A stretch of 15,964 nt of DNA from the NCBI GenBank assembly GCA_902768995.1, contig CACXNN010000033.1:1-15964 (forward strand), given 5' to 3'. Under the pieces are notes generated by a model, which did no database searches, was not told where the DNA came from, and was given only the letters and a program-made list of their open reading frames with translations. Of the stretch, positions 1 through 6,251 are shown piece after piece. This stretch comes from an uncultured Eubacteriales bacterium (GTDB lineage: Bacteria; Bacillota; Clostridia; Christensenellales; CAG-138). Position numbers and translations under genes: made by a program. Positions within the stretch are counted from its first letter, which is position 1; every line of letters starts with the position of its first letter.

Positions 1-1
1 C

Positions 2-1582
2 ATCGAACAGTACGGACCCTACAAAGCCAAGATCTCCCTGGACTATCTGCGCGCCTGCGACAAGCCCAACGGCAAGCTGATCCTGGTCACCGCCATCACG
101 CCCACACCCGCGGGCGAAGGGAAGACCACCACCACGGTGGGCCTGGCGGACGGCCTCAAGCGGATCGGCAAAAACGTGGTGGTCGCCCTGCGGGAGCCCT
201 CCCTGGGGCCGGTATTCGGCATCAAGGGCGGCGCGGCCGGCGGCGGCTACGCCCAAGTGGTGCCCATGGAGGACATCAACCTGCACTTCACCGGAGACTT
301 CCATGCCATCGGCGCTGCCAACAACCTGCTAGCCGCCATGCTGGACAACCACATCCAGCAGGGGAACGCCTTGGGCATCGATCCCCGCAGCATCACCTGG
401 AAGCGTGCGGTGGACATGAATGATCGGCAGCTTCGCTTCATTGTGGACGGTCTCGGCGGCAAGGCCAACGGCACGCCCCGGGAGGATGGCTTCGACATCA
501 CCGTGGCCAGCGAGGTCATGGCGGTGCTGTGCCTCGCTGACGGGATCACGGATTTGAAGGCGCGGCTGTCCCGAATCGTGGTGGGGTACACCTACGACAA
601 TCGGCCCGTGACCGCGGGGGATCTGAAGGCGGCGGGCGCCATGGCGGCGCTGCTGAAGGACGCCCTGAAGCCCAACCTGGTCCAGACCCTGGAACACACC
701 CCGGCGTTGGTCCACGGCGGGCCCTTCGCCAACATCGCCCACGGCTGCAACAGTGTAACCGCCACCAAATTGGCACTGAAGCTGGGCGATTACTGCGTCA
801 CAGAGGCCGGCTTCGGCGCGGACCTGGGCGCGGAGAAATTCTTCGATATCAAGTGCCGCATGGCCGGGCTCAAGCCCGACGCGGTGGTGGTGGTAGCCAC
901 CATCCGAGCCCTCAAGCATCACGGCGGCGCTGGCAAGGATCAGCTGACCAGCGAAAACCTGGCTGCCCTAGAGAAGGGGTTGCCTAACCTGCTGCAGCAC
1001 GTTTCCAACGTGAAGGACACCTTCGGCCTGCCTGCCGTGGTGGCCATCAACCGGTTCCCCCAGGACACCGAGGCGGAGATCGCCCTGCTGGAGGAGAAAT
1101 GCCACGAGCTGGGCGTGAACGTGGTCCTTTCGGAAGTCTGGGCCAAGGGCGGCGAAGGCGGGGAAGACCTGGCCCGGGAAGTGGTCCGTCTCTGCGAACA
1201 GCCCAACGATTTCCGCTTTGCCTACGAAGCGGACGAGACCATTCTGGAGAAGCTCACCCACATCGTGCAGCGTGTGTATCACGGCAGCGGTGTGGAGCTG
1301 ACCCCGGGGGCTCAGAAGCAGATGAAGCGGCTGGAGGAGCTGGGCTTCGGGTCCATGCCGGTCTGTATGGCCAAGACCCAGTACAGCTTTTCCGACGATC
1401 CCAAGAAGCTGGGGGCGCCCAAGGATTTCACCGTGCAGGTGCGCAATCTGAAGGTGTCCGCCGGGGCCGGGTTCATCGTGGCACTGACCGGCGAGATCAT
1501 GACCATGCCGGGGCTGCCCCGAGTCCCCGCCGCAGAACGGATCGACGTGGACGAGAACGGGAAGATTTCCGGACTGTTTTAA
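2..1582 (+). CDS. fhs: Formate--tetrahydrofolate ligase (10-formyl-THF synthetase), 5' partial
   Basis: Catalyses ATP-dependent formylation of tetrahydrofolate with formate, feeding cytosolic one-carbon metabolism (purines, fMet, or the methyl branch of acetogenesis). The open frame runs in from the window edge, giving 526 visible codons. The family is about 555-560 residues, so roughly 30 N-terminal residues are missing. Visible signatures are YGPYKAKISLDYL near the edge, the ATP-binding loop PTPAGEGKTTTTVGL (visible residues about 34-48), EPSLGPVFGIKGGAAGGGYA, and the typical C-terminal end MTMPGLPRVPAAERI. An internal GTG at 137 could be mistaken for a start but lies inside the P-loop motif. 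The stop TAA (1580-1582) overlaps the ribosome binding site of the next gene, so the two are probably co-transcribed. The family call is essentially certain. Whether the host is an acetogen cannot be told from this gene alone. Confidence 0.97.
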   Translation: MEQYGPYKAKISLDYLRACDKPNGKLILVTAITPTPAGEGKTTTTVGLADGLKRIGKNVVVALREPSLGPVFGIKGGAAGGGYAQVVPMEDINLHFTGDFHAIGAANNLLAAMLDNHIQQGNALGIDPRSITWKRAVDMNDRQLRFIVDGLGGKANGTPREDGFDITVASEVMAVLCLADGITDLKARLSRIVVGYTYDNRPVTAGDLKAAGAMAALLKDALKPNLVQTLEHTPALVHGGPFANIAHGCNSVTATKLALKLGDYCVTEAGFGADLGAEKFFDIKCRMAGLKPDAVVVVATIRALKHHGGAGKDQLTSENLAALEKGLPNLLQHVSNVKDTFGLPAVVAINRFPQDTEAEIALLEEKCHELGVNVVLSEVWAKGGEGGEDLAREVVRLCEQPNDFRFAYEADETILEKLTHIVQRVYHGSGVELTPGAQKQMKRLEELGFGSMPVCMAKTQYSFSDDPKKLGAPKDFTVQVRNLKVSAGAGFIVALTGEIMTMPGLPRVPAAERIDVDENGKISGLF

Positions 1583-1592
1583 GGAGGTCGCT

Positions 1593-2312
1593 ATGCATCA
1601 TATCCTCTCCTGTTACGGCATCATCGGGGCCATGGATACGGAGATCCAGATGATCCGAGAAAAGATGGACTACTGCCGCACCAATTCCCTGTATGGGCTC
1701 AAATTCTACCAGGGAAGGATCGGAAGCTTCGACGTGGTGCTGGCAAAGTGCGGCATCGGCAAGGTGAACGCCGCCCGCTGCGCCCAGATCCTCATCGACC
1801 GTTCCAACCCGGATTATCTCATCAACACCGGCGTGTCTGGCGGCATCGGCCCGGGTTTGAAGATAGGGGACATGGTGCTCAGCACGGACCTGGTCCAGCA
1901 TGATTTCAACATGAACGCTCTGGGCTGTGTGGATGGGTGCCAAAGCCTTGAGGTCAAAGACAAGCCCACCCTGTTCCATGCGGACGAAGCCCTTTTGTCC
2001 CGATTTGAGAAGGTAGCCAAGGAGACGGCGGGGGAGGGGGCCATCCATCGGGGCCCCATCGCCACTGGCGATACCTTCGTGGCGGATCATGACAGCAAAA
2101 GGAGGATCCACGATACCTTCGGCGCTCTCGCCTGCGAGATGGAAGGCGCGGCCATCGCCCAGGTGGCCCAGGCTGCCCATGTGCCCTTCCTGGTGGTGCG
2201 GGCCATCTCTGACTTGGCGGATGGCTCCGCTTCGGAATCCTACGCCAACTTTGAACGGCATGCGGCGGAGCTCTCGGCTCAGATGCTGTTGAAGTTTTTA
2301 GAGAACGAGTAA
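1593..2312 (+). CDS. mtnN: 5'-methylthioadenosine/S-adenosylhomocysteine nucleosidase
   Basis: Hydrolyses the glycosidic bond of MTA and SAH (and 5'-deoxyadenosine), releasing adenine. It clears by-products of SAM chemistry and feeds methyl-cycle/AI-2 metabolism in the cytosol. The 239-residue length fits the family. Visible motifs are GIIGAMDTE (catalytic Glu probably E17), the phosphorylase-family loop NTGVSGGI (78-85), the substrate motif CEMEGAAIAQVA with E184, and RAISDLAD with the catalytic Asp at D207, in the order known for E. coli Pfs (E12, E174, D197). The start is supported by AAGGAGG at 1581-1587, 5 nt before the ATG, overlapping the fhs stop. Pairing with fhs suggests a one-carbon/methyl housekeeping operon. 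The first probable terminator downstream is the hairpin at 2482-2519. Confidence 0.95.
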   Translation: MHHILSCYGIIGAMDTEIQMIREKMDYCRTNSLYGLKFYQGRIGSFDVVLAKCGIGKVNAARCAQILIDRSNPDYLINTGVSGGIGPGLKIGDMVLSTDLVQHDFNMNALGCVDGCQSLEVKDKPTLFHADEALLSRFEKVAKETAGEGAIHRGPIATGDTFVADHDSKRRIHDTFGALACEMEGAAIAQVAQAAHVPFLVVRAISDLADGSASESYANFERHAAELSAQMLLKFLENE

Positions 2313-2318
2313 GAAGGG

Positions 2319-2469
2319 TAGGATAGTCGAACACACTCGCCTGCGGGTTCGCTCAGGATGTGGCTCTTGGAGCATAGGAGAGTCTCACCCTCGGCTGCGG
2401 CCTCGCTCAGGTCACAGCTCTGAGGCCCCACTGGGGCCTCATTCACTACTGTGACCAGTTCGACTCTCC
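2319..2469. repeat. Short-repeat patch built from fragments of the adjacent tRNA-Ala 3' end
   Basis: The region between mtnN and the terminator holds no gene but is clearly structured. The 2319-2332 segment matches 13 of 14 bases of 2528-2541 (T-arm of the tRNA). The 2368-2384 segment (TGGAGCATAGGAGAGTC) is identical to 2521-2537 (acceptor plus T-stem). The 2457-2469 segment is the exact reverse complement of 2530-2542. Superimposed is an imperfect tandem repeat of about 54-56 bp: TAGGATAGTC at 2319 against TAGGAGAGTC at 2375, and TCGCTCAGG at 2349-2357 against 2403-2411. It could be debris of repeated integration at the tRNA 3' end or a member of a dispersed short-repeat family. The sequence alone cannot decide. 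Confidence 0.7.
2377..2469. repeat. Nested palindromic element (three concentric inverted repeats)
   Basis: Three inverted repeats share one centre. The outer is GGAGAGTC (2377-2384) with GACTCTCC (2462-2469). The middle is GGTCACAG (2410-2417) with CTGTGACC (2449-2456). The inner is TGAGGCCCC (2421-2429) with GGGGCCTCA (2433-2441) around a 3-nt loop. As RNA it would fold into a long interrupted hairpin. The GC-rich inner stem is not followed by a T-run, so it is not a standard terminator. The outer arms are the tRNA T-stem sequence, which links this element to the tRNA-derived repeats around it. Confidence 0.6.
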
Positions 2470-2481
2470 AGCTCTCCAAAG

Positions 2482-2519
2482 CACAAAAATACACCGCCGA
2501 TTGGCGGTGTATTTTTGTG
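2482..2519. terminator. Bidirectional Rho-independent terminator between mtnN and tRNA-Ala
   Basis: A perfect 17-bp inverted repeat (2482-2498 with 2503-2519) and a GATT loop. The core ACACCGCC/GGCGGTGT is GC-rich and the outer stem is an A5/T5 tract, so each strand reads as hairpin plus U-run. On the + strand it would end fhs-mtnN transcripts. On the - strand it would end the tRNA transcript. Its right edge overlaps the encoded CCA end of the tRNA (2518-2520). Confidence 0.88.
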
Positions 2520-2593
2520 GTGGAGCATAGGAGAGTCGAACTCCTGGCCTCCACAATGCCATTGTGGCGCGCTACCAACTGCGCTAATGCCCC
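2518..2593 (-). tRNA. tRNA-Ala (anticodon GGC)
   Basis: Read on the minus strand, a 76-nt cloverleaf with encoded CCA. The acceptor stem is GGGGCAT with ATGCTCC and discriminator A. The D-arm is GCGC-AGTTGGTA-GCGC. The anticodon stem CCACA/TGTGG encloses the loop ATGGCAT, giving anticodon GGC at positions 34-36. The variable loop is followed by the T-arm AGGAG-TTCGACT-CTCCT. Acceptor position 3-70 is a G-U wobble, the known identity element for alanyl-tRNA synthetase, which supports the Ala assignment independently of the anticodon. Confidence 0.97.
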
Positions 2594-2607
2594 TCGCAAC
2601 GGTCCAT

Positions 2608-2636
2608 ATTATAACCGGTGTTCCTGGATTTGTAAA
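2608..2636 (-). promoter_or_regulatory. Sigma-A type promoter of tRNA-Ala
   Basis: On the minus strand, -35 TTTACA (2631-2636), a 17-nt spacer and a consensus -10 TATAAT (2608-2613). A start about 7 nt downstream (near 2601) lies just upstream of the tRNA 5' end at 2593, as expected for a stable RNA gene. Confidence 0.85.
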
Positions 2637-2699
2637 GGGGTAATTTCAACTTTTTTCGGGAATTCATTGTAATAGATTTTTGAACAAATCACGTTCTCC

Positions 2700-2738
2700 T
2701 TTGCAGAAGCGATAGCTTGTGCTATAATCGAAAAGGAG
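2700..2738 (+). promoter_or_regulatory. Promoter and ribosome binding site of the PBP gene
   Basis: TTTGCA (2700-2705) with a 17-nt spacer and a consensus -10 TATAAT (2723-2728) preceded by TG in the extended -10 position (TGCTATAAT, 2720-2728). The SD AAGGAG sits at 2733-2738, 6 nt before the ATG. If transcription starts the usual 6-7 nt after the -10, the mRNA would begin at or just inside the SD, leaving a leader of only about 10 nt. An additional weaker upstream promoter is therefore possible. Confidence 0.65.
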
Positions 2739-2744
2739 AAAACC

Positions 2745-5444
2745 ATGGAAAAAGCGAAGAATAAAAACAAAATCAAAAACGATCTCACCCAACGAAGCCT
2801 GTCTCGATCCCGCAAAGCAGCCTTGGGCGGTTCCCTGACCCGGGATGAACGCAAGCGCCCGTTCCTTCTGGAAGTCCTCTTCAACGCCATGAAGCTGCTG
2901 CTGTTCGCCCTGGTGATCATGGGGTTCGCCGGCCTTGGCCTCGTATACGGGGTGGGGAAGGCCTACGTGGATTCCACCCCTGTGATGGAGGTCTCCCAGC
3001 TGACCAGGAGCGATCGCACAAGCTATCTCTATGATATGAATGGGGACGAGATCACCAATCTGACCTCCATGGAGTATCGTGACTGGGCGGACCTGAACGA
3101 GATACCGGATATCCTCAAAAACGCCTTCGTGTCCATCGAAGACGTGCGCTTCTATAAGCATCAAGGCGTGGACTTCAAGCGCGTCTTTTCCGCTGTATTA
3201 GAAATTCTGGGCAACAGCAACTCCTCCGGCGGCAGCACCATCACCCAGCAGCTGATCAAGAACAAGATCCTGGGGTCTCAGCGCACCTACAAGCGCAAGA
3301 TGCAGGAAGCGTATCTGGCCATCCAGCTGGAGAAGGTTGTGGACAAGGACCAGATCCTGGAAGCATATCTCAACGACATATATCTGGGCGGCTCCAACTA
3401 CGGGGTTAAGGCGGCAGCCAAGGACTATTTCGGAAAGGAACTCTCCGAATTGTCCATCCGGGAGTGCGCCCTCCTTGCTGGCCTCACCCAAAGCCCATAC
3501 TACTATAATCCCCGGCAGAACATGTACTATCGGGACGGCACCCCTTACTATCGCACCACCAACCGGACCAATACGGTCCTGGACAGGATGTATCAAAACG
3601 GATACATTACCCGGGATCAATATCTCTCCGCCCTGGAGGAGCAGGACACCATCCTGCCTGTCAGTAAGAACGCCAAGATGTACGATATGGCGTATTTCGT
3701 GGAGTACGCCATCTCCGACGTGATCACCCACTGGATGGCCCAGGACGGGGTGCCGGACACCGCCGCCAACCGCACCTATTATGAAAACATGCTGCGGACC
3801 GGCGGGTATAAGATCTATACCACCGTGGACCCAAAGGTCCAGAACACGGTCCAGGAGACCCTGTCCACCTGGAACGGCTATCCTGAGCTGGCGGACGGCA
3901 ACGCCGCTGTGTTGACAGAAGAGATCTCCGAGACCGTCACCATCCAAACCGTGGAGCCACAGGCTGCCGCGGTGGTCATCGATCAGTCCACCGGGTACTT
4001 ACGGGCCATCATCGGCGGCCGTGACGAGCCATTGATCCGCAGGGGCTTGAACCGGGCTTCCCAAAGCTTTACGGAGGTGGGCTCCTGTATCAAGCCCCTG
4101 GCGGTCTACGGGCCTGCCCTCGATAAAGGCATGTCCCCGGCATCCGTAGTCATCAATGCGGAGGGGACTATCGCCGGCTGGGGCACAGAGAAAGGCTATC
4201 CCGGCGGCGGGCTTTCCTCCAGCCGCACCTATGGGTTCACCACGGTGCGGACTGGCCTTGCCCAATCCCTGAATGTGGTCGCCGCTCGGGTCCTGATGGA
4301 GCACGTGGGGGTCGATACGGCGGCTGCATACATGGAACGCCTAGGCATTCCACCCTCTCAGATCAATTTGGACGGTCCCGGCCTCGCCTTGGGCACCTCC
4401 GGCATCACCCCCATCCAGATGTGCGCCGCCTATGCGGCCATCGCCAACAACGGCTATTACTGGCAGCCTATCTCCTTCACTCGCATGGAGAACGAGGAGG
4501 GAGAGGTCGTTCTGGACGCTGACCTCATCCGCAGCGGCGCTGCCAAGGTATACGAGCAGACCAGCACGGCCTATCAGCTGGTGGACATCCTGACGGACGC
4601 CGTGAAAACCGGCACCGGAAAGCAGGCCAAGCTGGACGGTTTCACCGTGGCGGGGAAGACGGGCACCAACTCCAAGTATTCCAGCGTGTATTTTGCCGGC
4701 ATGACCTGCGATTACACGGCCGTCGTATGGATCGGCCACGACCTGCCCAGCAACAAGCTGAAGACCGGCTCCACCGGCGGCGACTATGCGGCGGCCCTTT
4801 GGAAGGCCTTCATGGAGAAGCTTATGGAGGGGCGGACCGATCGGCCCATCATCGACGAGAACACCACCATGCTGGGCATGGTGCAGCGGACCGTTTGCCC
4901 CGTTTCCGGCAAGCTCGCTTCCGCCGGCTGCATCCAGTACCAGGGGAACGGGAAGAAGTTCAACCTGGTCACCGATTGGTTCGATTACGATTCCGTTCCC
5001 ACGGACTACTGCGACATGCACGTGACCGTCAGCATCTGCCGCGACAGCAACTGTCGCGCCGGCGCATCCTGCGATCCCCAGTCGGTGGAGGATGTGACCT
5101 ACGTGCTGATCCGTCCCGATTCCATGTTCTTCGACCTGTCGGACGAGGTCCTGCAGAAGATATTCGGAGACACCTACGTACGCACGGACAAGACGCCGGA
5201 AGCCTTCATCAACAGCCTGCCTGTGTGCAATCTCGCGGAGAGCCTTTCCGCTGCCAAGAGCGAGCGGGACGCGTTGATCAACGAGGCCACCACCTACCTC
5301 TCCACAGCGCCGGAGCTCTCGGAGGAGGAGAGGGAAGAGCTGGCTGATCTCATCGGCAAGGCAGCTGCCGCCAACGATATCTCCGATATCGAGGACGCTA
5401 CGGAAGCTCTACGACAGGCTTACGAACGCATACATGGCAATTGA
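2745..5444 (+). CDS. Class A penicillin-binding protein (bifunctional glycosyltransferase/transpeptidase)
   Basis: Polymerises lipid II into glycan strands and cross-links peptides outside the membrane. Its 899 residues comprise a short basic cytoplasmic tail (1-48), one membrane segment (about 49-71), and a GT51 glycosyltransferase with SIEDVRFYKHQGVDFKR (catalytic Glu at E132), GGSTITQQLIKN (162-173), KRKMQEAYLAIQLEK and the YLNDIYLGGSNYGV motif. The transpeptidase has SxxK as SCIK (active-site Ser S447, K450), SxN as SLN (508-510) and KTGT (638-641). A tail of about 200 residues follows the catalytic domain. It holds several cysteines in CxxSGxLAxxxC and CRDSNCRAGASC contexts (C718-C776), then an acidic helical end. 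PBP1A (ponA/mrcA-like) is the closest description. The gene stands alone between its own promoter and the promoter of the two-component genes, though the envelope theme continues downstream. Confidence 0.95.
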   Translation: MEKAKNKNKIKNDLTQRSLSRSRKAALGGSLTRDERKRPFLLEVLFNAMKLLLFALVIMGFAGLGLVYGVGKAYVDSTPVMEVSQLTRSDRTSYLYDMNGDEITNLTSMEYRDWADLNEIPDILKNAFVSIEDVRFYKHQGVDFKRVFSAVLEILGNSNSSGGSTITQQLIKNKILGSQRTYKRKMQEAYLAIQLEKVVDKDQILEAYLNDIYLGGSNYGVKAAAKDYFGKELSELSIRECALLAGLTQSPYYYNPRQNMYYRDGTPYYRTTNRTNTVLDRMYQNGYITRDQYLSALEEQDTILPVSKNAKMYDMAYFVEYAISDVITHWMAQDGVPDTAANRTYYENMLRTGGYKIYTTVDPKVQNTVQETLSTWNGYPELADGNAAVLTEEISETVTIQTVEPQAAAVVIDQSTGYLRAIIGGRDEPLIRRGLNRASQSFTEVGSCIKPLAVYGPALDKGMSPASVVINAEGTIAGWGTEKGYPGGGLSSSRTYGFTTVRTGLAQSLNVVAARVLMEHVGVDTAAAYMERLGIPPSQINLDGPGLALGTSGITPIQMCAAYAAIANNGYYWQPISFTRMENEEGEVVLDADLIRSGAAKVYEQTSTAYQLVDILTDAVKTGTGKQAKLDGFTVAGKTGTNSKYSSVYFAGMTCDYTAVVWIGHDLPSNKLKTGSTGGDYAAALWKAFMEKLMEGRTDRPIIDENTTMLGMVQRTVCPVSGKLASAGCIQYQGNGKKFNLVTDWFDYDSVPTDYCDMHVTVSICRDSNCRAGASCDPQSVEDVTYVLIRPDSMFFDLSDEVLQKIFGDTYVRTDKTPEAFINSLPVCNLAESLSAAKSERDALINEATTYLSTAPELSEEEREELADLIGKAAAANDISDIEDATEALRQAYERIHGN

Positions 5445-5517
5445 TGCCTGCAAATTGTGTCAAGGATGCAAACGGTTTGGCAAAAAAGCAAATCGTTCTT
5501 CCCATTTTTGGCAGATT

Positions 5518-5549
5518 TGATATAATACCAGATGATAAACGCAAGGAGG
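5518..5549 (+). promoter_or_regulatory. Extended -10 promoter and RBS for the response regulator operon
   Basis: TGATATAAT (5518-5526) is an extended -10 with a perfect TATAAT. No good -35 is visible at 17 nt, which is common for extended -10 promoters and compatible with an activator. The SD AGGAGG (5544-5549) lies 6 nt before the ATG at 5556 and decides the start. A small palindrome CAAAC-G-GTTTG (5469-5479) about 40 nt upstream of the -10 could be an operator half-site, but this is weak. No terminator for the PBP gene is obvious in 5445-5517. Confidence 0.65.
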
Positions 5550-5555
5550 ATCATA

Positions 5556-6245
5556 ATGGATACCAAGATTCTGATCGCCGACGATGATCCCATCGTACAT
5601 GAGTCTCTGAAAATATATCTGGAAGCCGAAGGATTCAAGACCGTGGATTTCTATGACGGCATCTCCGCCGTCGCCGGGGCGGACAGCACCGTTTCCCTGT
5701 GCGTGCTGGACATCATGATGCCCGGCAAATCCGGCATCGACGTCTGTCGGGAGATCCGCAAGACCAGCCAGGTCCCCATCGTCATGCTCACCGCCAAGGG
5801 CGAGGAGGTGGACAAGATCGTGGGCCTGGAGCTGGGCGCGGACGACTATATCGTCAAGCCCTTCAGCCCCCGGGAGGTGGTGGCCCGCATCAAGGCCATC
5901 CTGCGCCGGACCGAGAACCATGCGGCGGGGGAGGACTCCGGTAAAAATGTGATCCAGCACAACGGCCTTATGATCGATCTCAACAGCTACACGGTGCTCC
6001 TCCGGGGCGAACCGGTCATCTGCACGCCCAAGGAGATCGAGATACTGTTCCTGCTGGCCTCCAATCCCGGCCACGTGTTCACCAGGGACACCCTACTCTC
6101 CAAGGTGTGGGGGTATGACTTTGCGGGGGAGACCCGGACGGTGGATACCCATATCAAGCGTCTTCGGGCCAAGTTGGATTCCACCGGCCTTGGCTGGAGC
6201 ATCAAGACGATCTACGGTGTCGGATATAAATTCGAGTTGGAATAA
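5556..6245 (+). CDS. OmpR/PhoB-family response regulator
   Basis: A 229-residue cytoplasmic transcription factor that receives phosphate from the adjacent kinase. The N-terminal receiver (about 1-120) has the acidic pocket D10/D11, phospho-acceptor D52 in CVLDIMMPG, T79 in MLTAK and K101 in YIVKPFSP. The C-terminal winged helix has a PKEIEILFLL start and an RTVDTHIKRLRAKL recognition-helix region, and ends in GVGYKFELE. The start at 5556 is chosen because AGGAGG lies 6 nt upstream. An in-frame ATG at 5532 would add eight residues but lies upstream of that SD with no SD of its own. The kinase gene begins 6 nt after the stop. Target genes are not deducible; the flanking PBP and SPOR genes suggest envelope control (inference). 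Confidence 0.95.
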   Translation: MDTKILIADDDPIVHESLKIYLEAEGFKTVDFYDGISAVAGADSTVSLCVLDIMMPGKSGIDVCREIRKTSQVPIVMLTAKGEEVDKIVGLELGADDYIVKPFSPREVVARIKAILRRTENHAAGEDSGKNVIQHNGLMIDLNSYTVLLRGEPVICTPKEIEILFLLASNPGHVFTRDTLLSKVWGYDFAGETRTVDTHIKRLRAKLDSTGLGWSIKTIYGVGYKFELE

Positions 6246-6251
6246 GCCATC

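Noticed and set aside
2451..2672. Small open frame across the terminator and tRNA-Ala.
   Set aside because: It reads straight through a perfect terminator and a complete tRNA in antisense, and has no SD.
5532..5555. Earlier ATG start for the response regulator.
   Set aside because: It lies upstream of the only good SD (5544-5549) and would extend the receiver beyond the usual family start.
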